This document shows, piece by piece, positions 50,127 through 59,005 of a stretch of 64,000 nt of DNA. Source of the DNA: Cardiobacterium sp. Marseille-Q4385. Lineage in GTDB: Bacteria; Pseudomonadota; Gammaproteobacteria; Cardiobacteriales; Cardiobacteriaceae. The stretch is taken from the NCBI RefSeq assembly GCF_916618745.1, contig NZ_OU745373.1, positions 1,190,001-1,254,000 on the forward strand. The letters are read 5' to 3'. The first letter of the stretch is position 1; each line of letters begins with the position of its first letter. Under the pieces are notes generated by a model, which saw only the letters and a list, made by a program, of their open reading frames with translations, was not told the origin of the DNA and did no database searches. The translations under genes and the position numbers were made by a program.

Positions 50127-50270
50127 ATGAAAAAACTGACCCTGACAGCCGTCCTCTTCGCCTTTGCCGGCCTGCTCTGCGCCTGCAACACTACCCAGGG
50201 CTTAGGTCGCGATGTGCAAAAAGCGGGACAAGGCATCTCGAACGCCGCCGAACGCGCCAAACACGGCTGA
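50127..50270 (+). CDS. Entericidin-like small lipoprotein
   Basis: A 47-residue protein with signal peptide and lipobox MKKLTLTAVLFAFAGLLCAC and then NTTQGLGRDVQKAGQGISNAAERA, the typical EcnA/EcnB tail. It is a lipid-anchored envelope peptide associated with stress and stationary phase. CTGGAG lies 8 bp before the ATG. It forms a single-gene transcript with a strong terminator. EcnA and EcnB cannot be distinguished confidently. Confidence 0.9.
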   Translation: MKKLTLTAVLFAFAGLLCACNTTQGLGRDVQKAGQGISNAAERAKHG

Positions 50271-50287
50271 TCCGCCGCCTCATAACA

Positions 50288-50322
50288 AACGCTTCATCCT
50301 CTCAAGGATGAAGCGTTTTTTT
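50288..50322 (+). terminator. Terminator after the entericidin gene
   Basis: AACGCTTCATCC, loop TCTCA, GGATGAAGCG and seven T. Confidence 0.93.
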
Positions 50323-50505
50323 GTGTCCACGTACCACCCCGCCGCCGGACAGGTTTTTATCGGCAAAGTTCGCCCGAAAAAGGGCTTTTTTGTGCGATAA
50401 ATCCACAAAAAACCAAACAAAATCCACAATTTACACAGTACAAAATAGCCGCCGGCAGGCGTATCATGCCGCCCCGAAAAATCCACTACCCATGAGGGTC
50501 CCACC

Positions 50506-53055
50506 ATGACATTAAACGAACAGCAAAAATATCCCTACCTCGCACCGGGTAGCGACGTACAAAGCCTGAAAGAAGCATTGGTGTACAAGCTCATCTTCGG
50601 CCTCGGCTGCCCGCCGTCGGAAGCGACCAAAACCAACTGGCTGAATGCCGCCCTGCTTGCCGTGCGCGATCTTGCCGCCGAACGCTGGCTGCAAACCACC
50701 CTGCACCTGCATCGCGAACACCTGCGCCGCGTCTATTACCTCTCCATGGAATTCCTGATGGGCCGTGCCCTGTCGAACGCGCTCATCGCCGAAAACGTCT
50801 ATGACGCCATGCGCGAAGCGCTCGCTGAACTGGGGCAGGACATCAATGAAATCGTCGCCGAAGAAGGCGACCCTGGCCTTGGTAACGGTGGCCTCGGTCG
50901 CCTCGCTGCCTGTTTCATGGACAGCCTCGCCACCCTGCGCATCCCCGCTATCGGTTACGGCATCCGCTACGAATACGGCATGTTCCGCCAGGTCATCGAG
51001 AACGGCAAACAAGTCGAGCAGCCCGATACCTGGACCGAGCAGGATATCGCCTGGCAATTCCGCCGCCCCAGCAAGCGCTATACCATCCGCTTCGGCGGCA
51101 ACGTCCACTACCAGGGCGAGCAGTGCATTTGGAACAATAGCGAACAAATCACCGCGCTGGCCTATGACCAGATCATCCCCGGCTTCGACACCGACGTCTC
51201 TGACACCCTGCGCCTGTGGTGGGCACACGCGGGCGACGTCTTCAACCTCGGTGACTTCAACAAAGGGGATTACTTCGCCGCCATCGAAAAACAAAACTCC
51301 TCGGAAAACGTCTCGCGCGTCCTCTACCCGGACGACTCCACCTCCGTCGGCCGCGAATTGCGCCTGCGCCAGGAATACTTCCTCGTCTCCGCCTCGGTGC
51401 AGGACATCGTGCGCCGTCACCTCAAAGAGAACGACGACCTGACCAACCTCACCGAGACCATCGCCATCCACTTGAACGACACCCACCCCGTGCTCGCTAT
51501 CCCTGAGCTGATGCGTATCCTGATCGACGAATACGCCGTCAAATGGGACGACGCTTGGGCAGCCTGTCAGAAAATCTTCTCCTACACCAATCACACCCTG
51601 ATGAGCGAAGCGCTGGAAAGCTGGCCGGTAGAAATGATCGGCCGCATCCTGCCGCGCCACCTGCAACTCATCTTCGAAATCAACGAACACTTCCTGAGCA
51701 AACTGCGCGAACAGGGCATGGATGACGACTTCATCCGCCGCGTCTCCATCATCGACGAAGAAGGCGGTCGCCGCGTGCGCATGGCCTGGCTGGCCGTCAT
51801 CGGCTCGCACAAAGTCAATGGCGTCGCCAAAATCCACTCCGACCTTATGGTCAAATCCCTCTTTGCTGACTTTGCCCGCCTCTGGCCGGAACGCTTCACC
51901 AACGTCACGAACGGCGTTACCCCGCGCCGCTGGATCGCGCTTGCCAACCCCGGCCTTGCGCAAGTGCTCGACCGCCACATCGGTAAAGACTGGCGTCGCG
52001 ACCTTGAGCAGTTGGCAAAACTCAACCCGCTCAAAGAAGATGCCGCCTTCCGCGCTGAAATCCGTGGCGTCAAACTTGAAAACAAACGCCGCCTTGCCGA
52101 GTACATCAAAGACGAACTCGGCATCAAAGTGAACCCTGAAGCCCTCTTTGACGTACAAATCAAGCGCATCCATGAATACAAGCGGCAACTCCTGAACGTG
52201 CTGCACATCGTCAGCCGTTACAACCAGATCCTGAAAAACCCGCATGGCGAATGGGTGCCGCGCGTCTTCATCTTCGCCGGTAAAGCAGCGAGTGCCTACT
52301 ACGCGGCGAAGAAAATCATCCACCTCATCAACGACGTGGCGAACGTCATCAACAACGATGGCCGCATCCACGACCTGATCAAAGTCGTCTTCATCCCCAA
52401 CTATGGCGTCAGCCTGGCGCAAATCATCATCCCCGCCGCCGATGTCTCCGAACAAATCTCGCTGGCGGGCACCGAAGCCTCCGGCACCAGCAACATGAAA
52501 TTTGCGCTGAACGGCGCACTGACCGTGGGTACGCTGGACGGCGCCAACGTGGAAATCCTGAACGCCGTTGGCGAAGACAACATCTTCATCTTCGGCAACA
52601 CCGTCGAACAGGTCGAGGCCCTGCGCCAGCGCGGTTACTCCCCGCTGCTCTACCTTGAAAACGACAAAGAACTGCACGAGACCGTGATGCAAATCACCTC
52701 CGGCGCCTTCTCGCCGGAAGAACCGAGCCGTTATCACGAAAACCTGCACGTTTTCAGTGACTACTACCAAGTGCTGGCTGACTTCCGCAGCTATGTCGAA
52801 GCGCAGGCCCATATTGACCGCCGCTACCGCAACCAGGACAAATGGGTGAAATCGGCGATCGCCAACATCGCCAACATGGGCTACTTCTCCTCCGACCGCT
52901 CGATCGCCGACTACGCACGCGATATCTGGCGCATTCAGCCGCTGCCCGATGTCCGCGCTCTCACCGGCAAACAGCCGGAAGATGGCAAACCCGCCGTAGA
53001 AGCGGCTAAACCTGCCGCAGCGGCACCGCAAAAACCGAAATCGCGCAAGCACTGA
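50506..53055 (+). CDS. glgP: Glycogen/maltodextrin phosphorylase
   Basis: PLP enzyme releasing glucose-1-phosphate from alpha-1,4-glucans. The 849-residue protein has the family N-terminus (RRVYYLSMEFLMGRALSNAL), GDPGLGNGGLGRLAACFMDS, and active-site IAIHLNDTHPVLAIPELMR. The PLP-lysine region EASGTSNMKFALNGALTVG contains the Lys that holds the cofactor. A C-terminal Ala/Pro/Lys tail (about 825-849) is extra. No other glg genes are nearby. AGGGTCCC precedes the ATG; terminator at 53135. Confidence 0.96.
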   Translation: MTLNEQQKYPYLAPGSDVQSLKEALVYKLIFGLGCPPSEATKTNWLNAALLAVRDLAAERWLQTTLHLHREHLRRVYYLSMEFLMGRALSNALIAENVYDAMREALAELGQDINEIVAEEGDPGLGNGGLGRLAACFMDSLATLRIPAIGYGIRYEYGMFRQVIENGKQVEQPDTWTEQDIAWQFRRPSKRYTIRFGGNVHYQGEQCIWNNSEQITALAYDQIIPGFDTDVSDTLRLWWAHAGDVFNLGDFNKGDYFAAIEKQNSSENVSRVLYPDDSTSVGRELRLRQEYFLVSASVQDIVRRHLKENDDLTNLTETIAIHLNDTHPVLAIPELMRILIDEYAVKWDDAWAACQKIFSYTNHTLMSEALESWPVEMIGRILPRHLQLIFEINEHFLSKLREQGMDDDFIRRVSIIDEEGGRRVRMAWLAVIGSHKVNGVAKIHSDLMVKSLFADFARLWPERFTNVTNGVTPRRWIALANPGLAQVLDRHIGKDWRRDLEQLAKLNPLKEDAAFRAEIRGVKLENKRRLAEYIKDELGIKVNPEALFDVQIKRIHEYKRQLLNVLHIVSRYNQILKNPHGEWVPRVFIFAGKAASAYYAAKKIIHLINDVANVINNDGRIHDLIKVVFIPNYGVSLAQIIIPAADVSEQISLAGTEASGTSNMKFALNGALTVGTLDGANVEILNAVGEDNIFIFGNTVEQVEALRQRGYSPLLYLENDKELHETVMQITSGAFSPEEPSRYHENLHVFSDYYQVLADFRSYVEAQAHIDRRYRNQDKWVKSAIANIANMGYFSSDRSIADYARDIWRIQPLPDVRALTGKQPEDGKPAVEAAKPAAAAPQKPKSRKH

Positions 53056-53134
53056 TTCGCTCATCGCTCTTGACTCGCCGCTTCTCTGGCACCCGCCGGG
53101 AAGCGGTAGAAAGGGCAAGTGCGTCGCTCACAAC

Positions 53135-53171
53135 AACGCCCCGCCGATGCAACCCGGCGGGGCGTTCTTTT
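53135..53171 (+). terminator. Terminator after glgP
   Basis: AACGCCCCGCCG, loop ATGCAAC, CCGGCGGGGCGTTCTTTT. Confidence 0.92.
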
Positions 53172-53219
53172 CAGGTCTTTGAACGGAAAAGCAAAGCCCG
53201 CCTGACCATGCCGTCCGGT

Positions 53220-53257
53220 AGCGCAACGCCGTTACGATTTTTTAGATATTTGCCTAT
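53220..53257. repeat. Solo right end of the MITE-like element
   Basis: GCGCAACGCCGTTACGATTT followed by TTTAGATATTTGCCTATA matches the right end of the full element at 63869-63976 with a few changes. No left end is visible. Confidence 0.7.
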
Positions 53258-53360
53258 ATCAAGCAGGCAGCAGTCCGTCCTATGATGATAGGGAGGCGTC
53301 AACCCGCCCCGCCGGCGCGGCAAAACCGCGTCGCTTCCCGCAACCTCCCAAGGAGCCGAC

Positions 53361-55028
53361 ATGAAAATCCCCCTGCTGACCTTGTCCCTGCTTGCTGCCT
53401 GCGGCAGTATCCATGCCGCCAGCCTCTGCGACGACCTGCACCCCGCCACGCCCCCGTATGAGCGCGACTTCGCCTATAGCGTCGCACCGCAGATGGCAAT
53501 GAAACGCGCCCCTGCTGGCGCTGTGGGAGCTGTGGCACCCGCCCCACAAGCCGAAGCCGCCGCCAATGATGCCGTCGCTCGTTTCGGCATTGGCGGTACG
53601 GTCATCACCACCCCCAAAAACACCGAAAAATATGCGCATCAGGACATCAACCCCGTGCAGCGCACCGCCGACAATCCCGTCTCCACCTTCAGCATCGACA
53701 TCGATACCGGCAGTTACAGCAATGTGCGCCGCATGATCGAAAAAGAAAACCGCCTGCCGCCTGCCGACGCCGTGCGTATCGAAGAAATCACCAACTACTT
53801 CGCCTACCACTACCCGCTGCCGACGGACGGCAAACCCTTCGCCGTGCACACCGAAACCGTTGCCTCGCCGTGGAAGGCGGATGCCCAACTCATCCGCATC
53901 GGCGTACAGGCAGCCGACCTCGACCCCAATAAACGCCCGCCCGCCAACCTCGTCTTCCTCATCGATACCTCCGGCTCGATGGATGCCCCCGACAAGCTGC
54001 CGCTGGTGCAGAAAACCGTCTGCCACTTCGCCGAAGCCCTGCGCCCGGACGATCACATCAGCCTCATCACCTATTCCGGCTTTACCAAAGAATTGCTGCC
54101 ACCGACCGCCGGCAGTGAAAAAACCAAAATCGTGGACGCGCTGAAAACCCTCTATGCTGACGGCAGTACCGCCGGTGGCGAAGCGCTACGCATGGCCTAC
54201 GACGCCGCGAAAAAACACTATCGCGCGGATGGTATCAACCGCATCCTGCTTGCCACTGACGGCGACTTCAACGTCGGCATCAGCGACCCGGAAGCGCTGA
54301 AAACCTACGTTGCCGAGCAGAAAAAAAGCGGCATCAGCCTCACCACCCTTGGCTATGGCAGCGGCAACTACAACGATCAACTGATGGAACAGCTGGCGGA
54401 CGCGGGCGATGGCAATTACAGCTATATCGACAGCCTTGATGAAGCGAAAAAAGTGCTGGTACGCCAGCTCACCTCGACACTTGCCACCGTCGCACAAGAC
54501 CTGAAAATCCAGGTCGAATTCAACCCGGCGACCGTCAAAGAATATCGCCTGGTCGGCTACGAAAACCGCGTGCTGCGCCAGGAAGACTTCAACAACGACA
54601 AAGTGGACGCAGGCGACATCGGCGCCGGCATGAACGCCACTGCCCTCTACGAAATCATCCCGCAGGGCAAACCCGGCTGGCTGGATGAAAGCCGCTACCA
54701 GAAAACCGCCGCAGCGCAGGGCAAAACAGACGAATACGGCTGGCTGAAACTGCGCTACAAAAACCCCGGTGCAAGCGACAGCCAACTGCTGGAATTTGCC
54801 ATCCCCGCCCACAGCATCCCGCTTGCAGAAGCCAGCGAGGCGACCCGCTTTGCCGTCGCTGCCGCCAGCTACGCACAGGCGCTGCAAGGCGGGACGCAAA
54901 ACGGCAACCTCGACTGGGATGGCATCCTCCGCCTCGCGCAAGCGGCAAAAGGCAACGACCCCTACGGCGAACGCGCAGGCCTTTTGACACTGATTGAGAA
55001 GGCAAAAAGCCTGGCAGCGGGAAAATAA
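53361..55028 (+). CDS. YfbK-like von Willebrand factor A domain protein
   Basis: Secreted or lipid-anchored VWA protein of 555 residues. The leader MKIPLLTLSLLAACGSIHAASLC could be cleaved by either signal peptidase (LAAC lipobox-like). The vWF_A N-terminal domain (PVSTFSIDIDTGSYSNVRRMI) is followed by a VWA domain with MIDAS motif LVFLIDTSGSMDAPDKL plus STAGGEALRMAYDAA and LLATDGDFNVGISD. The C-terminal DUF3520-type part follows (LKIQVEFNPATVKEYRLVGYENR, YGWLKLRYKNP, WDGILRLAQAAKGNDPYGERA). E. coli YfbK is about 575 residues. The function is unknown; metal-dependent protein binding is expected. Confidence 0.9.
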   Translation: MKIPLLTLSLLAACGSIHAASLCDDLHPATPPYERDFAYSVAPQMAMKRAPAGAVGAVAPAPQAEAAANDAVARFGIGGTVITTPKNTEKYAHQDINPVQRTADNPVSTFSIDIDTGSYSNVRRMIEKENRLPPADAVRIEEITNYFAYHYPLPTDGKPFAVHTETVASPWKADAQLIRIGVQAADLDPNKRPPANLVFLIDTSGSMDAPDKLPLVQKTVCHFAEALRPDDHISLITYSGFTKELLPPTAGSEKTKIVDALKTLYADGSTAGGEALRMAYDAAKKHYRADGINRILLATDGDFNVGISDPEALKTYVAEQKKSGISLTTLGYGSGNYNDQLMEQLADAGDGNYSYIDSLDEAKKVLVRQLTSTLATVAQDLKIQVEFNPATVKEYRLVGYENRVLRQEDFNNDKVDAGDIGAGMNATALYEIIPQGKPGWLDESRYQKTAAAQGKTDEYGWLKLRYKNPGASDSQLLEFAIPAHSIPLAEASEATRFAVAAASYAQALQGGTQNGNLDWDGILRLAQAAKGNDPYGERAGLLTLIEKAKSLAAGK

Positions 55029-55032
55029 CCGC

Positions 55033-55057
55033 TTGTTTCGCCAAGCGGCGCAGCATA
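55033..55057. repeat. 25-bp-family repeat after the VWA gene
   Basis: TTTCGCCAAGCGGCGCAGCA followed by TACGCTTGCC retains the GCCAAGCGG core and the length but is diverged elsewhere. Confidence 0.55.
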
Positions 55058-55067
55058 CGCTTGCCAC

Positions 55068-55101
55068 CATCAAAAACGCCGCATTAGCGGCGTTTTTGAT
55101 G
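55068..55101. terminator. Long perfect-stem terminator after the VWA gene
   Basis: CATCAAAAACGCCGC, loop ATTA, GCGGCGTTTTTGATG. T run within the stem end; symmetrical, so bidirectional. Confidence 0.9.
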
Positions 55102-55295
55102 AGTGGATAAGCCCATAACAATCCCGGTTGTAAAGTGCAGAAGCGGCGTAAGAAGACAGCGGTGCATGCGCGGATTCTCGGCAGAAGTGGCGGATAGAAT
55201 AAGCAGGATGGCGCAGGATTCACCGAAAGCTGCCGCCAAAGCGTGCATAATGCCGCCACCATTGAAACCCTCAATAATCACCAGGAGAAACACAC

Positions 55296-55856
55296 ATGAC
55301 TCGCTCTCGCTTCATCCGCCTCCTTGCCGCCCTGTGCGCCTGCGCCACCCTGCCCGTCCACGCCGCCATCAGCGTCGCCGACATCACCGCGCAACTGCGC
55401 CGCCAGCCCGAACCGGCAGGCACCTTCACCCAGACCCGCTACCTGCGCGGCATGAACCGCCCGCTCATCGCCAGTGGCCGCTTCGCCCTGCAACAGGGCG
55501 CACTCTACTGGAACCTGGAAAAACCCTTCGCCAGCAGCCTGCGCATCACCGCCGACGGCGTCAGCCAGTGGCAGGGCGAAGACTGGCAGCCGGCGGGCAC
55601 CACAGCGGCAAACGAAGCGCAAACCCGCCTCTTCCTTGCCTTCCTCCGTGCCGACGAAGCCACCCTGAGCGAATACTTCAACATCACCGCCGGCGGCGAA
55701 ACGGCGGCATGGACGCTGCAACTGCTGCCAAAAACGGCGCTGATGCGGCAGATATTCGACCGCATCGACATCCGTGGCGGTGCCTACGTCGAACAAGTGA
55801 TCCTGGAAGAAACACAGGGCGACAAAAGCGAACTGCGCTTTCATGTCGAACAATAA
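55296..55856 (+). CDS. LolA-like outer-membrane lipoprotein carrier family protein
   Basis: Periplasmic protein of 186 residues. Signal peptide MTRSRFIRLLAALCACATLPVHA, then a LolA-type half barrel: GTFTQTRYLRGMNRPLIASGRF, QQGALYWNLEKPFASSLRIT, VSQWQGEDWQP. It is shorter and more diverged than housekeeping LolA; related LolA-like proteins occur in aryl-polyene clusters together with MMPL exporters. It is followed at 9 bp by an ACP phosphodiesterase gene, supporting a lipid or polyene role (inference). CAGGAGAAA lies 8 bp before the ATG. Confidence 0.78.
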   Translation: MTRSRFIRLLAALCACATLPVHAAISVADITAQLRRQPEPAGTFTQTRYLRGMNRPLIASGRFALQQGALYWNLEKPFASSLRITADGVSQWQGEDWQPAGTTAANEAQTRLFLAFLRADEATLSEYFNITAGGETAAWTLQLLPKTALMRQIFDRIDIRGGAYVEQVILEETQGDKSELRFHVEQ

Positions 55857-55865
55857 CACCGCCCA

Positions 55866-56465
55866 GTGAACTTCCTCGGGCACGCACTGATTTCCCTCAC
55901 GCTGGACGAAACGCAGCAGCGGCAGACACTGTATGGCAACTTCGCTGGCGATTTCTATAAAGGGCCGCTGGCGGATCTCGCCCTGCCCGCCGCCCTGCGC
56001 GAAGGCGTGCGGCTGCACCGCATTATCGACAGGCTTTCCGACCGTGCCGATAACCCGCTCTACCCGCTGCTGGACGGCTTTGGCCGCTACAAAGGCATCG
56101 TCGCCGACATGTTCATCGACCATTTCCTCTGCCGCGAATTTCAGCAGCTGTTCCGGCAGGACCTGCACGCCGTCGCAGCGAACATCCTGCACCGCGTTGC
56201 CCGCTACCGCCCGCACTTCCCTGACGCCTTCGCGCGCACCTTCGCTTGGCTCGACACAGAACAGATACTGTCTCGCTACGGCGACCACGCCGTCCTCACC
56301 CGGGCCTTTGCCGGCATCGCACGACGACTGCGACAGGGCGATATCCTCACCACCGCCACTGCCGTCCTAGCCGCAAATGATGCCGCCTTTGCCGACAAGG
56401 CCGTGCAGGCATTTTTTCATGTGCGGCAGGAAAGCATCGCGCAGTTCTTGCGTGATGACGCTTGA
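55866..56465 (+). CDS. ACP phosphodiesterase (AcpH/YajB family)
   Basis: Removes the phosphopantetheine arm from acyl carrier protein. The 199-residue HD-like protein has MNFLGHALISL, LYGNFAGDFYKGPLADLALP (AcpH signature), GVRLHRIIDRLSDRAD (metal His/Asp) and IVADMFIDHFLCREF (metal Asp/His). The start is GTG 55866, 9 bp after the LolA-like gene, so it is probably translationally coupled. Its pairing with a LolA-like gene suggests attention to a dedicated ACP. Confidence 0.87.
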   Translation: MNFLGHALISLTLDETQQRQTLYGNFAGDFYKGPLADLALPAALREGVRLHRIIDRLSDRADNPLYPLLDGFGRYKGIVADMFIDHFLCREFQQLFRQDLHAVAANILHRVARYRPHFPDAFARTFAWLDTEQILSRYGDHAVLTRAFAGIARRLRQGDILTTATAVLAANDAAFADKAVQAFFHVRQESIAQFLRDDA

Positions 56466-56522
56466 AGCGCTGCGGCAGATTGACCGCTGGTGCGAGCGAG
56501 GCATACCGATGCCGGATGAGTG

Positions 56523-56553
56523 CCCATAAAAATCGCGTAACGATTTTTATGGG
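56523..56553. repeat. Long A/T-stem hairpin downstream of the ACP phosphodiesterase gene
   Basis: CCCATAAAAATCG, loop CGTAA, CGATTTTTATGGG is a perfect inverted repeat. It may end transcription of the convergent genes, but there is no T run beyond the stem. CGTAACGATTTTT resembles the end of the MITE-like element. Confidence 0.65.
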
Positions 56554-56607
56554 GCCCGGTCAGGGCGTCAACACCGCCAGATGCCTTTCCCGGGATTGGC
56601 AGAGGAT

Positions 56608-57621
56608 TTAACGCAGTGGCGGAGCGAACATGATGCCACCCTGATTCCACAGGCGGTTCAGGCCGCGTTCGATGGCAAGCGGCGAGTCTTTGCCGACGTT
56701 TCTGTCATAGGCTTCGCCGTAGTTGCCGATGTTTTTCACGATGTGGTAGCAGAAATCCTGGCCGACGCCGAGTTTGTCCGCGCCGTTTGCTTCCACGCCG
56801 AGCAGACGGCGGATGTTCGGATTGTTGCTGTTTTTCATCTCGTCAGCGTTCGCCTGGGTCACGCCGTATTCTTCAGCGTTCACCATGCAGTGATGCGTCC
56901 AGGCGGCGAGATCTTTGAAAGCGGGATCTTCCTGGCGCACCAGCGGGCCAAGCGGTTCTTTGGAGATGACTTCCGGCAGGATGTCGTGCGCATCGGGGTT
57001 GGCGAGCAGTTTGCGCTGCACGTAGAGGCCGGAGACGTCCGAGGAGTAGGCGTCGCAGCGGCCGGCGTCGTAGGCACTTTTCACTTCTTCGGATTTTTCG
57101 AAGATGACGGGTTTGTATTCGAGGCCGTTCGCCTTGAAGTAGTCCGCCATGTTGGTTTCGGTGCTGGTACCGGTGTTGGTGCAGATGGAGGCGCCGCTGA
57201 GGTCTTTCACGCTTTTGATGCCGAGGTCTTTGCGCACCATGAAGCCCTGGCCGTCGTAGTAGTTGACGCCGATGAAGTCAAACGGCATATCGACGTCACG
57301 CGAGGTGGTCCAGGTGGTCACGCGCGCCAGCACGTCAATTTCACCCGATTGCAGCACGGTGAAGCGTTCTTTGGATGAGGTTGGGCGGAAGGTGACTTTT
57401 TCCGGATCGTGGAAGATGGCGGAGGCCAGCGCGCGGCAGTAATCGACGTCAAGTCCGGTCCAGCGGCCTTTGTCATCGGCGACGGAGAAGCCGGCAAGCG
57501 CCTGGGTGACGCCGCAGCGCAATTCGCCACGTTTTTTGATGTCATCCAGCGTTCCCGCATGGGCGGCGCTGGTCGCGAGTGCTGCACAGGTGATGGCGGC
57601 GGTGAGTAGGGTAGTTTTCAT
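56608..57621 (-). CDS. Polar amino-acid ABC transporter substrate-binding protein (AapJ-like), solitary
   Basis: Periplasmic binding protein of 337 residues. Signal peptide MKTTLLTAAITCAALATSAAHAG, then GTLDDIKKRGELRCGVTQALAGFSVAD (the family start), GRWTGLDVDYCRALASAIF, and the ligand-site phrases LQSGEIDVLARVTTWTTSRD and LSGASICTNTGTSTE. These match the general L-amino-acid (AapJ/BztA/YhdW) group. No aapQMP-like permease or ATPase is adjacent, so partner subunits are elsewhere or missing. AGGACCTACCC precedes the ATG. Confidence 0.9.
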   Translation of the reverse strand: MKTTLLTAAITCAALATSAAHAGTLDDIKKRGELRCGVTQALAGFSVADDKGRWTGLDVDYCRALASAIFHDPEKVTFRPTSSKERFTVLQSGEIDVLARVTTWTTSRDVDMPFDFIGVNYYDGQGFMVRKDLGIKSVKDLSGASICTNTGTSTETNMADYFKANGLEYKPVIFEKSEEVKSAYDAGRCDAYSSDVSGLYVQRKLLANPDAHDILPEVISKEPLGPLVRQEDPAFKDLAAWTHHCMVNAEEYGVTQANADEMKNSNNPNIRRLLGVEANGADKLGVGQDFCYHIVKNIGNYGEAYDRNVGKDSPLAIERGLNRLWNQGGIMFAPPLR

Positions 57622-57742
57622 GGGTAGGTCCTCGTGTGGGTAATGAAGGTGGGGAATTTACCGGATTGGCCCCGTTTGGCGGGGAACGAATTGTAGAGTG
57701 AACTTCAGCCCAACGGGTAGATGCGCATTCTTGGTACGACCG

Positions 57743-58897
57743 CTATTTCCGCCCTGCTGTCCACTGGAAACCCCAACCGAAGGCGCGGTCCATGTCGCGG
57801 TGGCCGGGAAAGTAGCGGTTGATGCGTTCGACGCGGATGCTGCCGCCATCGTTAATCAGGCGGGCGATGGCGCACATGCTGTGTTGCGGGTTGCCGTCGG
57901 TGAGGTGGGTTTCGATTTCCTGCCCCTGCACATGGAGGGTGACGATGCCGTCAGTAGCGTTCCAGTTCGGCACACCGTCGTAGATGAAGGCGAAGACGAG
58001 GACTTCGGCGATATCCGACCAGCGCGAACCGTTGATATGCAGCCATTCGCCGTCAATCACCGCGCCGGTGCGGTCGTCGCCGCTCAGGCGTACATACGGT
58101 GGGCGGTCGAGGCTGCCGAAGCGGTTGCCAAGCGCCTGCACGCAGTCGCGCTCATCGCTTTTCAGGCGGATGAAGGCGCCGAGGTCGAGGTCAATCCCCT
58201 TGTTTTTATTGAAAAGGCTGCCGAGGAAGCTGCTTTTTTGCGGGGGGGCGCCGGCGTGATTCCAGTTGAGGTTGATGCGGATCGTGCCGTAATCCGTCTG
58301 TTTGGCGAGGCTGACAGCGGGGTTGCGTTTATCGAGGGTGATTTTGCTGAGGCTAAGGCGCGGCGGGGTAGTAGGGGCGGGCTTAGGTGCGGGAGCGGGG
58401 GTATCGGCAATTTCCACGCCGAATTGTTCGGAGAGCGGTTTCAGACCGCCGTTGTAGCCTTGCGCGACGAAGCGGATTTTCCACGTGCCGTTTCTGCGGT
58501 AGCACTCGGCGAGGATGAGCGCGGTTTCGCTGCGCCCGGCGCTATCGAGCGGACAGGTGATGACCGCTTCACCACGCACTTCGACACTCAGCAGGATGTC
58601 GCCAAGCTGCGCCGTGGGACAGGCGGCGGAGTAAGCAATGGCGATGCGTTCGATAGCCGCCGGCTGGCGAGCAAGGTCAAGCGTAAAGCGGCTGTTGCGT
58701 TCACTGCCGGAAAACTGCACGCTGCCGTCGTCGCTTTGCTGCTGGCCGTAGAAAATCATGTCGCCATCGCCGCGCACTTTGCCGGCGGCGGTGAGGCGGT
58801 AGGCGGCAACGTCAATATCAGCACCGCTGGTGATGCGGATAGCGATGGGGCCTTCTGGCAGGGCGGCATTACCGCCGGGGGTGAGTTGCTGGGGCAT
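57743..58897 (-). CDS. TerD/TerA-family protein
   Basis: A 384-residue cytosolic protein with two TerD-like halves. The N-terminal half runs from MPQQLTPGGNAALP through DGDMIFYGQQQ and ALILAECYRRNGTWKIRFVAQGYNGGL (calcium-binding TerD hallmark). A Pro-rich linker (about 172-186) follows. The C-terminal half has ISLDKR-type, DLDLGAFIRL and EVLVFAFIYDG with a TerA-like ending. The family belongs to tellurite-resistance and stress (ter) operons, but no terB, terC, terD or terZ lies here. CAGGAG precedes ATG 58897; the longer upstream frame is not supported. Confidence 0.85.
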   Translation of the reverse strand: MPQQLTPGGNAALPEGPIAIRITSGADIDVAAYRLTAAGKVRGDGDMIFYGQQQSDDGSVQFSGSERNSRFTLDLARQPAAIERIAIAYSAACPTAQLGDILLSVEVRGEAVITCPLDSAGRSETALILAECYRRNGTWKIRFVAQGYNGGLKPLSEQFGVEIADTPAPAPKPAPTTPPRLSLSKITLDKRNPAVSLAKQTDYGTIRINLNWNHAGAPPQKSSFLGSLFNKNKGIDLDLGAFIRLKSDERDCVQALGNRFGSLDRPPYVRLSGDDRTGAVIDGEWLHINGSRWSDIAEVLVFAFIYDGVPNWNATDGIVTLHVQGQEIETHLTDGNPQHSMCAIARLINDGGSIRVERINRYFPGHRDMDRAFGWGFQWTAGRK

Positions 58898-59005
58898 GGG
58901 GGCTCCTGTCGGATGGGGGAATGGATATTGTAGCCGTCCCCGCGCGGCGCCGCCCGGCGTAAAGCGGCATATAATCACACTTCCTTTAAATAACTACGAC
59001 CTCTC

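Noticed and set aside
57698..58933. A 411-codon plus-strand frame opposite the TerD-family gene
   Set aside because: The minus frame has clear TerD signatures and a ribosome-binding site; the plus frame is a shadow.
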